A DNA stretch of 64,000 bases, taken from assembly GCA_951812785.1 (NCBI GenBank), contig OX638335.1:1913712-1977711 (forward strand), given 5' to 3'. Shown here in pieces: positions 1 to 9,051 of the stretch; position 1 is the first letter of the stretch; the number at the start of each line of letters is the position of its first letter. The stretch is from an uncultured Gammaproteobacteria bacterium (GTDB lineage: Bacteria > Pseudomonadota > Gammaproteobacteria > UBA4575). The translations under genes and the position numbers were made by a program. The notes under the pieces were generated by a model. It was not told the origin of the DNA. It was given only the letters and a program-made list of their open reading frames with translations, and ran no database searches.

Positions 1-94
1 ATGTATAGATAATCCCAAATTGTATGTGCCCCGATATATATCGGGGCTTAAATTAACTTATGTTATGTTTAACTTCAGGAAATTAACAAAATGA
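1..94 (+). CDS. WecG/TagA-type glycosyltransferase, C-terminal 30 residues (unit A)
   Basis: Cut by the window start; the first complete codon is at base 2. The 30 residues equal the C-terminus of the complete gene at 20753-21493. The stop overlaps the next start in an ATGA arrangement, so the two genes are translationally coupled. Confidence 0.9.
   Translation, partial: CIDNPKLYVPRYISGLKLTYVMFNFRKLTK
28..47. repeat. 20-bp perfect palindrome in the WecG-type gene (unit A)
   Basis: GCCCCGATATATATCGGGGC is its own reverse complement. It lies inside the coding sequence, 43 bases before the start of the coupled epimerase gene. As RNA it could form a GC-clamped hairpin. Confidence 0.7.
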
Positions 95-1053
95 AGAGTA
101 TATTGGTATGTGGTGCCGGTGGTTTTATTGGTAGCCACCTAGTTAAGAGACTAAAAGCTGAGGGGCACTGGGTAAGAGGCGTCGATTTAAAATACCCTGA
201 ATTTTGGGAAACTGTAGCTGACGATTTTGTAATAGGTGATTTACGTGAACAGTCTATCTGCCGATCTATATTAGATAGAAGGTTTGATGAAGTCTATCAA
301 TTAGCTGCGGAAATGGGTGGAGCTGGATATGTTTTTACTGGAGAGAATGATGCAGATATTATGCATAGTTCTGCGTTAATTAATCTAAATGTTTTGCAAG
401 CCTGCCGAAAAAGGAACACTAAAAAAATATTTTATTCCTCTTCTGCATGCATGTATCCAGAACATAATCAATTAGAGCCGGATAACCCCAATTGCGCAGA
501 AGATTCCGCCTACCCCGCTGCACCGGATAGCGAATACGGTTGGGAAAAGCTTTTCAGCGAAAGGCTTTATCTTGCATTTTATCGAGATTTTGGAATGGAC
601 GTTCGTATTGCCCGCTTTCATAATATCTTTGGTCCTTACGGTACCTGGGATGGAGGTAGAGAAAAAGCACCTGCTGCTATATGTCGTAAGGTGGCAATGG
701 CCAATGATGGTGATGAGATTGAAATTTGGGGTGATGGAAAACAAACACGTTCTTTTCTCTATGTAGATGAATGCATCGACGGAGTTCTGAAATTAATGGA
801 GTCTGATTTCATGGAACCTGTGAATATAGGTTCTGATGAAATGGTGTCAATTAATCAGTTAGCAGAAATTGCTATGGCTATAGCAGGTAAGAAATTACGC
901 TTAGAACATATCGATGGCCCTTTAGGAGTAAGAGGTAGGAACTCTGATAATCGGCTGATTGAGCAGAAGCTTGGTTGGAAACCGACGCAACCATTGCGAG
1001 ATGGTGTCCAGAAAACGTATCAATGGATTAATGAGCAAGTTAAGACGAATTAG
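91..1053 (+). CDS. GDP-mannose 3,5-epimerase-like NAD-dependent epimerase (unit A)
   Basis: Same 320-residue protein as at 21490-22452, where the full annotation is given. Here the gene is complete although its upstream partner is cut by the window edge. Confidence 0.85.
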   Translation: MKSILVCGAGGFIGSHLVKRLKAEGHWVRGVDLKYPEFWETVADDFVIGDLREQSICRSILDRRFDEVYQLAAEMGGAGYVFTGENDADIMHSSALINLNVLQACRKRNTKKIFYSSSACMYPEHNQLEPDNPNCAEDSAYPAAPDSEYGWEKLFSERLYLAFYRDFGMDVRIARFHNIFGPYGTWDGGREKAPAAICRKVAMANDGDEIEIWGDGKQTRSFLYVDECIDGVLKLMESDFMEPVNIGSDEMVSINQLAEIAMAIAGKKLRLEHIDGPLGVRGRNSDNRLIEQKLGWKPTQPLRDGVQKTYQWINEQVKTN

Positions 1054-1089
1054 GCATTAGAAGAAAAAACTAGAAGCAGTGTCATAAAC

Positions 1090-1776
1090 TTACTTCTTCT
1101 TATATTGTTTACAATATTCGGCAATCTTCTCTTTATCTTTATTAATCAAACAGACGGTATCTAGTACACCATGTCTATCCACTAGTGATAATGCTGCTTT
1201 GGGTTGTTTCTCCAGCGCATGGGAAATTGTCTTCATTACAAATGAACGGTCTGAATAGGATAACCTGGGCCAGGTGATCAGACCAATATCTATCACCATT
1301 TTTTGTATTCCAGGCTCCCACGGCCCCAGTGTTTCTGCGATATGAAGCGCTTGAATAAATTCTTCATCAATTTGGCCTAAGCGAAATTTTACGGTCATGA
1401 CATTGCTCCAGGCATAGGGCCACGATGGCCGTAAAGATACTGATTTGATGTAATGGTTTAATGCTTGCTTGCGGAAATTTTCCGCCTCAGAATCTCCTTG
1501 TGGGAGTTTTGAAAAACGGCCTTCTATTGCAATAGCGTAGTGTTCATGAATTTTGGGATGATACGGATCCAACTCAAGGGCTTTCGATAAATCAGCTCGT
1601 AGACGATCCCAATCTGTATTGTTAAGTTCACGCTCACCTATTGTCCAACTTCTCAGTTCACTCTTTGCTGGGCTGTAATACATATCAGCAAGCCCCCAGC
1701 TTGCCGATATGTAAATCATGCAAAGTAATAGCAGGATACAAAAGAGTACACTTATGCGAACAATAGTGTCATTCAT
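1090..1776 (-). CDS. VpsP-like TPR membrane protein (unit A)
   Basis: Identical protein to that at 22489-23175; see there. The start overlaps the stop of the PHP phosphatase gene by one base (TGATG). Confidence 0.65.
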   Translation of the reverse strand: MNDTIVRISVLFCILLLLCMIYISASWGLADMYYSPAKSELRSWTIGERELNNTDWDRLRADLSKALELDPYHPKIHEHYAIAIEGRFSKLPQGDSEAENFRKQALNHYIKSVSLRPSWPYAWSNVMTVKFRLGQIDEEFIQALHIAETLGPWEPGIQKMVIDIGLITWPRLSYSDRSFVMKTISHALEKQPKAALSLVDRHGVLDTVCLINKDKEKIAEYCKQYKKK

Positions 1777-2507
1777 CAGTTAGATTGAAAGTGGGTCTGT
1801 GAGATAGTTTCCGGGGTATCAAATACCATCTTATTTGCTGCGGCTTCTCCAATAATCTTTTCCGCTGCTCGTCTCGCAGGTTCTAACTCTGGGCACCGAG
1901 CATGCAAGTTATGTGCATCACTTGCTATCACACTACCCCATCCACGCCGTACTATTTCTTCTGCACATTCTTTGAAGGTATTATTAAATACACCAGTTAA
2001 CGAACCACCGGTAATCTGCAATAAACAACCAAGTTTTATAAGCGAAGACACTTTATCAATATCTTTAGATAAACTGCGGTTGCGCTCTGGATGAGCAATA
2101 AGCACCCTAACCCCCCTACTCAATAGCCATTTAATGAGTTCTTCATGGCCTGGAGGAATATGAGTATGCGGAAATTCCAGCAGTAGAACTCGCTCACCTT
2201 CGTAGCTACCTAAATAAGGTACTGCATCGTTATGCACCATCTCGAGGATTACATAATCAAACCTTATTTCTGCAGCGTAACTAATATCAATATTAATATT
2301 GTTCCGATCTAGCTCTGTACGAACTTTCTTAAATGCTGCTTGAATCGATTCTCGAGTATTATTATATCTGCCAGGTATAATATGGGGGGTAGCAACAATT
2401 TTTTTTATTCCCGACTTCATCGCATGGCAAATCATCGCCATTGAGTCTTCTATTGTTTTCGCGCCATCATCAATACCAGGCAAAAGATGGCAATGTATAT
2501 CAATCAT
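1776..2507 (-). CDS. CpsB/YwqE-type PHP tyrosine-protein phosphatase (unit A)
   Basis: Identical to 23175-23906. An in-frame ATG at 2525 exists, but the ATG at 2507 gives the family-typical beginning MIDIHCHLLPG and is preceded by GAGG at suitable distance, so 2507 is preferred. Confidence 0.85.
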   Translation of the reverse strand: MIDIHCHLLPGIDDGAKTIEDSMAMICHAMKSGIKKIVATPHIIPGRYNNTRESIQAAFKKVRTELDRNNINIDISYAAEIRFDYVILEMVHNDAVPYLGSYEGERVLLLEFPHTHIPPGHEELIKWLLSRGVRVLIAHPERNRSLSKDIDKVSSLIKLGCLLQITGGSLTGVFNNTFKECAEEIVRRGWGSVIASDAHNLHARCPELEPARRAAEKIIGEAAANKMVFDTPETISQTHFQSN

Positions 2508-2528
2508 GGCGCCATCCTCAACCATGGC

Positions 2529-4739
2529 TTACGCTTTTTCGTAGCTGTAATAACCACCATAATATTGATCGTAACGGCCTGGTTTCTTGGACATATCGAC
2601 CTGATTTAAAATGACGCCAACAATCGGGGCATTGACCTTTTTCAAGCGTTTAATACCCTCTTGAACTAGCGGGTAAGGCGTTTCATCCGCTTTAATTAAA
2701 TAAATCACCTGATTAACCAATTGACTTAAAACTAATGCATCGCTCACAGCAACAGTAGCTGCTGAATCAATCACAATATGGTCGTATTTCTCTTTTAACT
2801 GCTCTAGTTCTGACTTGAAACGCTTAGAAGATAACATCTCTAGCGGATTCGGAGGAGTGCCTTCTGCCGGAATTACATCTATATTTTCTTTTTCAAAACT
2901 ATGTGTGACTTGATCAATGGTGTAGGTCCCTGCTAAAAAGTGGACAAGACTAATATCTTGCGAGTCAAGCCTGAATACTTTACCAATTGAAGATCTCCTA
3001 AGATCGCAATCAATAAGAAGTACCTTTCCCATTTGGCCAAGCGATAACGCAAGATTCGCTGCCATTGTACTTTTACCTTCGCCGGGAACTGAAGACGTGA
3101 CCATTATCACCTTTTGCTTCTCGTCCAGATTTGAAAGTAATACACCTGAGCGAATAGTCCTGATACTTTCTGCAAAAGGAATTTGACCATTATCCGCGTA
3201 ATAACATAACGCCCCCACACTCTTGTTTAACAATGTTGTTAATTTAGGTGACACTCCTAAAACTGATAGATGTAATCGCTGCTCTACATCTTGTATATCC
3301 TTCACTGTGTTGTCCAAGACTTCGATTAAAAAGGCAAGCACTGTTCCTATAATCAGACTCAAAAGAAATGTAATTAGCAGAATCAAAGTCTTTTTAGGCT
3401 TAATAGGCCGTGATGGCAAAATTGCAGGATCAACAACGCGAGCATGAGCAGACTGCATATCACCAACTGCGCTGGTTTCTTTATAACGGCCTAAAAATGT
3501 TTCATAAATCTCTTGGTTTGCTTGAACACTACGCTCCAGAGCAATTAGTTCGCTTTCCTTTCTATTGATGTCACTCATATCGCGTTTGGTATGGTTCATT
3601 GAAGCGGACAAATGACTCTCTTTTGCACGAGCCACTTCATATTCTTTTTTCACCGACTCAACCACATTAAGAATTTGTGCTCTTACGTTTTTTTCCGCCG
3701 CCTCAAGTTCATCTATCGCCGCGATCATCTTCGGATGTTTTGGCCCATAGCGTTTCTTTAATTCAGCTACTTTACGTTGAGCTTCCGATTTTGTTTTCTT
3801 TACATTTTGTAAGCCAACATCCTTTAAAACTGCAGGGATTGTTTCATAGGCTTCAATAGATTTACCCTTCAATGCGACAATCTGGCGATACGCTGTTTCA
3901 GCTACATTCCGATTACGACGCGCTTCAATCAGTTCTCCTGTTAACTCATCCAGCTTTCTTGCTGTCAAACTGTCAACACCTCTAACGTCAATCAGTTTTT
4001 CTTTGTCCCGAAATACCTGTAAGGCTTTTTCCGACCTTTCCAGATTTTGTTTCAGTTCGTCTAATTGTTCTGTTAATGATCCAGTCGCTTCATGGGTTAG
4101 CAGTAATCTTCCTTCCAGCTCGTTCTTGATATATATATCCGCTAATGTGTTAGGAACATCTGCACTCAATTTGGGGTCAGTTGACTCAAAAGAAATATTG
4201 ATTAACAAGCTATTACGAACTGGAGCTATCTTTAAATGACTTTTGAACCCCTCAAAAAGGTGATTGCGAATAGCACGATCTGTTTTAACCTCGTCTTCTT
4301 GAAGCGAATTAACAGGTAGCCAGGATCCTATTGCCGATAACGCCCTTAATATTAAACCTGGAGTTTGCAGATCGGGATCATATTCTGGGTGCTGTAGAAT
4401 TTCTAGTTTATCAATAACCTTTTCTGATAAATTACGTGATTGAAGTATTCTATTTTGTGTTTCAAGATACTCGTCCTGCGCACCAGGAAGACCATAAACC
4501 TCTTCAATAGAAGAGATGATATTTTTTTCTTCAGATTCAATTAGGATTGTTGCTGTCGATTCATAAATGGGATCTACAGAAAAAACAACAAGCATGGTTA
4601 GCAGCGTCGTTACAACTGCCAGGCCTATTATTAGCCATCTATGAATAAACAGAATTCGTAGATATTCTTTAAGATCAATTTCATCATTTTCGTAATGATT
4701 AGGTTCAGGAGAAACATGAGCAGAATGTGGATCGTTCAT
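2529..4739 (-). CDS. Wzc-type polysaccharide co-polymerase/tyrosine kinase, Ala661 variant (unit A)
   Basis: Same 736-residue protein as at 23928-26138 except residue 661, which is Ala (GCT; base 2759 is c on the plus strand) instead of Pro. The residue is the P of the extended Walker B motif (hydrophobic-D-x-x-P), so this copy departs from the family consensus at an ATP-site motif. See the unit B entry for domains. Confidence 0.9.
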   Translation of the reverse strand: MNDPHSAHVSPEPNHYENDEIDLKEYLRILFIHRWLIIGLAVVTTLLTMLVVFSVDPIYESTATILIESEEKNIISSIEEVYGLPGAQDEYLETQNRILQSRNLSEKVIDKLEILQHPEYDPDLQTPGLILRALSAIGSWLPVNSLQEDEVKTDRAIRNHLFEGFKSHLKIAPVRNSLLINISFESTDPKLSADVPNTLADIYIKNELEGRLLLTHEATGSLTEQLDELKQNLERSEKALQVFRDKEKLIDVRGVDSLTARKLDELTGELIEARRNRNVAETAYRQIVALKGKSIEAYETIPAVLKDVGLQNVKKTKSEAQRKVAELKKRYGPKHPKMIAAIDELEAAEKNVRAQILNVVESVKKEYEVARAKESHLSASMNHTKRDMSDINRKESELIALERSVQANQEIYETFLGRYKETSAVGDMQSAHARVVDPAILPSRPIKPKKTLILLITFLLSLIIGTVLAFLIEVLDNTVKDIQDVEQRLHLSVLGVSPKLTTLLNKSVGALCYYADNGQIPFAESIRTIRSGVLLSNLDEKQKVIMVTSSVPGEGKSTMAANLALSLGQMGKVLLIDCDLRRSSIGKVFRLDSQDISLVHFLAGTYTIDQVTHSFEKENIDVIPAEGTPPNPLEMLSSKRFKSELEQLKEKYDHIVIDSAATVAVSDALVLSQLVNQVIYLIKADETPYPLVQEGIKRLKKVNAPIVGVILNQVDMSKKPGRYDQYYGGYYSYEKA

Positions 4740-4760
4740 AGATAAATTTCATGTATAAGC

Positions 4761-5321
4761 TTAAAAGAAGCTTTCTTCAATAGTGATAATATCGCCTGGT
4801 CTAATATACTTATCAAGCTTGACTGGCTTTGATTCTCCATTAGGGTCATCATCGCGAATAATATTAATTTTCTCTTTAGATGCTCTCTCCTTAAAACCAC
4901 CAGCAATTGAGATGGCCTTACGCACAGTGATCCCCGGCTGAAATGGAAACCCTCCGGGAGCTTCAACTTCTCCATTTACATAAAAATTGCGGTATTCAAG
5001 AATATCAACCGATACTTTAGGGTTAATTAAATAGCCATCCTTTAATTGTGATGTAATTATTTTCTCCAGATAATCTGGGGTTACGTCCGTTACTCTTAAT
5101 TCCCCAAGAAAAGGGTATGAGATAGTCCCACGGTCGCTAACACGAGATTCTAGATAGAGGTCTTCTTCCCCATAGACCTGGATGCGTACCACATCTCCTG
5201 TACCCAAAACATAATCCGGTACCCCATTTGCTGTTTCTGCATGCAGTTGTTCCGATGGTAGAAAAAGCAAAAACACGATGGCATAAAACAAAATGCGGCT
5301 GTTGTTAATTGATTGCGACAT
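4761..5321 (-). CDS. Short Wza-like polysaccharide export protein (unit A)
   Basis: Identical to 26160-26720; see there. It lies 21 bp upstream of the kinase gene in the same transcript. Confidence 0.85.
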   Translation of the reverse strand: MSQSINNSRILFYAIVFLLFLPSEQLHAETANGVPDYVLGTGDVVRIQVYGEEDLYLESRVSDRGTISYPFLGELRVTDVTPDYLEKIITSQLKDGYLINPKVSVDILEYRNFYVNGEVEAPGGFPFQPGITVRKAISIAGGFKERASKEKINIIRDDDPNGESKPVKLDKYIRPGDIITIEESFF

Positions 5322-5356
5322 ACTGCATAAGTTGGTATGAAAACTGTTGTATCTTA

Positions 5357-5400
5357 ATACAAAAAGCTAATTTCTATAGAAAGAAATTAGCTTTTTGTAT
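5357..5400. terminator. Hairpin between beta-barrel and Wza-like genes (unit A)
   Basis: Perfect 18-bp stem (5357-5374 with 5383-5400) and 8-base loop. The arms contain A5/T5 runs, so it resembles a bidirectional intrinsic terminator. It stands between two leftward genes and could end or attenuate the beta-barrel transcript. Confidence 0.75.
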
Positions 5401-5441
5401 GTGGGGTTTTGAAGACAGACAAAGCTCCAAAAAAATCCTGC

Positions 5442-6671
5442 TTAGAAAACTACTTTTGCGTAGACCTCAAACAGATTCCGCTCATAGTCAAAACTGCTGG
5501 TTGTAGAATCACGTTCGCCATAACTATAACCTGTACCCAGTGTTGCCCACCGACGTGGCTCAAAATCAACATATGCACTAAATGTCGTCAAGTCGTCTTC
5601 ACGTCCGGCTGTATCTTCGCTAAATCTATCTTCTTGATAACTAGCTTGTAAACGCGTCTTAACCTTTGAGGTCCATTCATGCTCATAGCTACCAGCAATT
5701 TTATCTTCCCGCGTAAAATCACCAGTACCATTCGTCTCAGCATAATCTCGACTTGTGTGTATATTAAATATTGAATAGGTTCTAGGCCTCCATTCAACTT
5801 CAACTTCCCAAATTGCGTCATCACCATCTTTACGTGCTCCCGCATCAAAATCTTTGGAAACATAGCCAAGTTTTGCTGAACCTGTTGTTTTATACGTACT
5901 ATCCCAGACCAAACCAACGAGGCCTTTATAGGCCACACTATCCAGTGTTGGTGTTCCCGCCGCATCAGTCACATAGTTGACGTTCAACACGCGCCCCTCT
6001 AACACTGCTCGGGTTTTAGGCATCACACGGTAAAATAACCGGGCACTACCATAGGTATCTTCGCGATCACGCACTGTGGTGACAGCAAAATTGTTTTGAT
6101 ATTCCTTATCTTTATACCCTCCATCAATCTCAAAGCGCCCTTTTGCAGACCTCGCACCATAAGCCGCATTCACATCAACTTTATATTGGTCGTAGCGATC
6201 ATATCGTTGCTGAACGAGCCCAGTACCTTCAGCAGCTCCGATGCCGCGAGGATCATGTCCTTTAAAATATTCAAAATCAATGCCTGCAGAAGTTTTTCTC
6301 GTTGGTGTATATTCGTAACTAGCCTGTATGGTTTTATCAACATAATCATCTTGATGACTACTATCATGCTCTCCTATGGAGAGCAGAGTTCTGAGGGTAA
6401 TTCGATTTTTGTTACCTTGTAGGTCATAAGTAAGGCTTGGTTCAGTCAAGGTGATAAAGGTCTTGATTTCATTATCTGCGGCAAAGGTCAAATTATCGCT
6501 ATGTGATAATTTGACTGATAACTCAGGAGATAACTTACCACCAGCAAAATCGAACCCCTGTCCATCAAACAGCTCTTCTGCATGTCCTTGAACGGAGAAT
6601 AACGTAGTCGTTAGCGCTAATGGCAAACTGATTATTTTAGAACAGAAAATACGCATAATATTTTGACTCAC
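5442..6671 (-). CDS. Outer-membrane beta-barrel protein, polysaccharide-locus type (unit A)
   Basis: Identical to 26841-28070 (Ile at residue 144); see there. Confidence 0.75.
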   Translation of the reverse strand: MSQNIMRIFCSKIISLPLALTTTLFSVQGHAEELFDGQGFDFAGGKLSPELSVKLSHSDNLTFAADNEIKTFITLTEPSLTYDLQGNKNRITLRTLLSIGEHDSSHQDDYVDKTIQASYEYTPTRKTSAGIDFEYFKGHDPRGIGAAEGTGLVQQRYDRYDQYKVDVNAAYGARSAKGRFEIDGGYKDKEYQNNFAVTTVRDREDTYGSARLFYRVMPKTRAVLEGRVLNVNYVTDAAGTPTLDSVAYKGLVGLVWDSTYKTTGSAKLGYVSKDFDAGARKDGDDAIWEVEVEWRPRTYSIFNIHTSRDYAETNGTGDFTREDKIAGSYEHEWTSKVKTRLQASYQEDRFSEDTAGREDDLTTFSAYVDFEPRRWATLGTGYSYGERDSTTSSFDYERNLFEVYAKVVF

Positions 6672-6693
6672 AGGTTAGTAAACAAGGCACGTA

Positions 6694-6720
6694 AGTTTAG
6701 CATGGAAAACATGCTAAACT
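6694..6720. repeat. 11-bp stem inverted repeat upstream of beta-barrel gene (unit A)
   Basis: Arms AGTTTAGCATG and CATGCTAAACT around a GAAAA loop, 22 bp upstream of the beta-barrel start and downstream of the ligase stop. No T-run follows it, so an operator or attenuator is as likely as a terminator. Confidence 0.6.
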
Positions 6721-6769
6721 AAAACATAAGGACTTTGCAACTATATGATTTGACTATAATCCAGTCAAG

Positions 6770-7005
6770 CTAGCTCCCCAGCTTCTTACTCTCCAAGCTA
6801 TTCTTTCTTGAACCTAGATTCAAGCTTATCCATGCTAACGACAATAGCACAACGAAAGTCGCGGCATTGGCAGGCATCTGCAAGTTAAATTCTACCGTTG
6901 CATGGCTCATCATCGCAATAATCCCCATAATTACAGCAAAAGACATCCCTCGCATTAAAGGGTCTCGTCGCCGATAATGGGCGGCCAATGCAGTAAAAAT
7001 TGATG
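6770..7005 (-). pseudogene. O-antigen-ligase-type gene, C-terminal 77-78 codons only (unit A end)
   Basis: Matches the last 236 bases of the intact gene at 49568-51013. It begins at the array junction and lacks the catalytic-loop motifs (GTFFNRNH, AHNDYLQ) of the full protein. The frame stays open leftward from antisense SDR sequence, giving a 143-codon chimeric frame (6770-7201) of about 66 antisense and 77 ligase residues. There is no reason to think the chimera is a real protein. Confidence 0.85.
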
Positions 7006-7469
7006 TGTCACTCACCATTGCCGGCGGCTTTGATATGGGCAAACGTGTACACGAACTGACTTCAGATGATGATTTCAACAAAATGTTTAATATGAATTTC
7101 ATCAGCACACTCAACACTTGCAAGAAAGTTATCCTGCACATGCAAAAACAAGGTGAAGGAAGAATTGTCAACGTATCCGCACACGCCGCTACAAAAGGCA
7201 AAGCTAAAATGGCACCTTACTGCATTTCAAAAAGTGCAGTCATCACGTTAAGCGAAAGCTTAACCGCAGAACATAAAGACAACGACATCAACATTAACTG
7301 CATCCTTCCAGGGACAATAGACACACCCACCAATAGAAATGATATGCCCAATGCAGATTTCTCCACATGGGTACCGACAGAAGACATTGCTAACGTCATG
7401 TTGTATTTGAGTTCTGAATTAGCTAACTCAGTGAATGGTGCAATTTTACCTGTGGTTGGGAAAAGCTAG
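7005..7469 (+). pseudogene. Short-chain dehydrogenase/reductase, N-terminally truncated (unit B start)
   Basis: The remaining 154 residues carry the second half of an SDR: an AGG remnant of the NNAG motif at the cut, the catalytic Ser strand (NVSAHAATKG), the YxxxK pair (YCISK) and the PGTIDTPT segment after the fold core. The N-terminal Rossmann glycine motif is missing, so NAD(P) binding should be lost. The cut is exactly at the tandem junction; a full gene is expected at the left edge of the array, outside the window. A GTG formed at 7005 is junction-made, not a genuine start. Confidence 0.85.
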
Positions 7470-7536
7470 GTATTCACCCCACAAAGCGCACTGAAACAGC
7501 GTTATAAGCTTGATTAAGGAATGGGGAGAAAGCGCA

Positions 7537-7620
7537 ATGCACACCTCTTCCTGGAAAACTCAGGCGGAGCAATCATTAAAAATTGAAGCAGAGCTTCAGG
7601 TAAGATACAAAAAATTATAA
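7537..7620 (+). CDS. Possible 27-residue small ORF (unit B)
   Basis: An ATG preceded by a GGGGAG Shine-Dalgarno-like sequence opens 27 codons rich in Gln/Glu/Lys between the SDR remnant and the convergent sugar transferase. No family recognised; it may be chance or a gene remnant. The same frame occurs at 28936-29019. Confidence 0.15.
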   Translation: MHTSSWKTQAEQSLKIEAELQVRYKKL

Positions 7621-7638
7621 CCCAAAAATTAACACTGA

Positions 7639-9051
7639 CTAATAAGCACGTTCGTTTACAAAACCACGAAAAATAGTCAGAGCAATAATTTTTACATCAA
7701 GCCATAGCGACCAATTTTTGATATACCATAAATCATGATCAATGCGCTGCTCCATTTTATCCAATGTATCGGTTTCACCACGCCAGCCATTAACCTGAGC
7801 CCAACCTGTAATACCGGGCCGAACAGTATGCCTTAACATATAACCGGAGATCTGTTGTCGATATAATTCGTTGTGCGCTACAGCATGAGGTCGTGGCCCA
7901 ACAATCGACATGTGACCTTGCAAAACATTAATAAACTGTGGCAATTCATCCAGCGATGTCTTACGCAAAAAACGGCCTACGGCAGTCATGCGGTCATCGT
8001 TTTTCTGCACTTGTTTTATCGTATCTCCGTCTTCACAGACGCTCATACTTCGAAACTTCCAGACAGTGATTTTGTTTCCAGACAGGCCGTAGCGAGTTTG
8101 TTTAAACAACACTGGTCCAGAAGAAGTCAGTTTTATGATGATAGCAATCATTAACATTGGTACTGCAATTAAAACCAGAATGACTGATGCAAAGATCATA
8201 TCTTCAAGACGTTTTACAATTCCATCAGTATGGGTAAAAGGTCTGTCATGCACTCCAAGTAATGGAATACTGCCAAGATAACCCCAGCGCGTATGTAACA
8301 AACTAGATACAAAAAGATCAGGAACCATATAAGTTTGCGCAGTTGAATCGGACAACTGATTGATCAATGACTGAATCTCCCTCCCCTGGTCAGTTGGCAA
8401 GGCCATAAAAATCATATCAATTGAATGTTGATTTACATAATCAAGCACCTTATCTATTTTGCCTATCACAACCGCAGAAGACCGAGCATCTGGTTGATAA
8501 CCAACCTCACGTATATCATCAAAATAACCAACAATACGTAACCCCAGCCAGTTTAGGCGACGGATCTCTGCAACAAGGTGCTGGGCTTGCTCACCCACAC
8601 CGACAATAATGACAGATTTTGTATTTCGCTCTTTTTTTCGTAACGCATGCAGGCTTTTACGCAATATAAAGCGGAATAATGACAATACGATAGGTGTGAG
8701 CACCATCCAGCTAATCAATACCCGCCTTGAATAAAGCGACGAAACCTTCATAGCATAGGCAGCAACCAGCATGACAAAAATCACATGCAGCCAGGTAATA
8801 AGTAATTGCCATACTTCCTGATGAACATAAGTAAATCGCCAGGAATTATAAAGCCCGGTGACTTCTGCAATAATGACGTAGCTGAGAATAGAGAAAAAAG
8901 CCACAGCAGTAAAAAATTCATGCCACTCGACATGTAACAATATTGAGATCAACCAAAATAAGCCACCGATAATCAGAGCATCAACCCCTCTGAACACAGA
9001 AGAGAATAAATTATTATAGGGACTTATAAGGCCGCCTTTATGAGTAGACAT
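7639..9051 (-). CDS. Undecaprenyl-phosphate sugar phosphotransferase (WbaP/WcaJ-type initiating transferase)
   Basis: 470 residues. It should transfer a sugar-1-phosphate from a UDP-sugar to undecaprenyl phosphate at the inner membrane, starting the repeat unit. The N-terminal third has about four membrane segments. A Rossmann-like CoA-binding-type domain with VGVGEQAQ lies near residues 145-265. The C-terminal bacterial sugar transferase domain begins at KRLEDMIFA with a membrane segment, then KFRSM, SLDELPQFINVL, VGPRP and RPGITGWAQV, all family signatures. Length fits the family. It is monocistronic, divergent from galE. The sugar (glucose or galactose) cannot be told from sequence; GalE nearby would allow either. 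Confidence 0.93.
   Translation of the reverse strand: MSTHKGGLISPYNNLFSSVFRGVDALIIGGLFWLISILLHVEWHEFFTAVAFFSILSYVIIAEVTGLYNSWRFTYVHQEVWQLLITWLHVIFVMLVAAYAMKVSSLYSRRVLISWMVLTPIVLSLFRFILRKSLHALRKKERNTKSVIIVGVGEQAQHLVAEIRRLNWLGLRIVGYFDDIREVGYQPDARSSAVVIGKIDKVLDYVNQHSIDMIFMALPTDQGREIQSLINQLSDSTAQTYMVPDLFVSSLLHTRWGYLGSIPLLGVHDRPFTHTDGIVKRLEDMIFASVILVLIAVPMLMIAIIIKLTSSGPVLFKQTRYGLSGNKITVWKFRSMSVCEDGDTIKQVQKNDDRMTAVGRFLRKTSLDELPQFINVLQGHMSIVGPRPHAVAHNELYRQQISGYMLRHTVRPGITGWAQVNGWRGETDTLDKMEQRIDHDLWYIKNWSLWLDVKIIALTIFRGFVNERAY

Larger units (their letters stand above)
1..7005. repeat. Tandem unit A, 3' part (7,005 bp of 21,399)
   Basis: Right-hand third of a 21,399-bp unit present head-to-tail in the window. 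Base 1 corresponds to bases 21400 and 42799. The copy ends at 7005, where sequence shared with the intact ligase gene (49803) stops and SDR sequence begins. All protein translations match units B and C except residue 661 of the tyrosine kinase (same as C, unlike B) and residue 144 of the beta-barrel (same as B, unlike C). The left end lies outside the window. Confidence 0.97.

Noticed and set aside
4736-4975. 79-codon leftward frame overlapping the Wza-like gene
   Set aside because: Other frame of the export protein gene; composition not protein-like.
5588-5965. 125-codon leftward frame inside the beta-barrel gene
   Set aside because: Off-frame shadow of a well-supported outer-membrane protein gene, with no start signal or family features.
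6770-7201. 143-codon chimeric leftward frame across the tandem junction
   Set aside because: Its first about 66 codons are antisense to the SDR gene; it is a by-product of the join. Kept only as a ligase fragment and as a finding.
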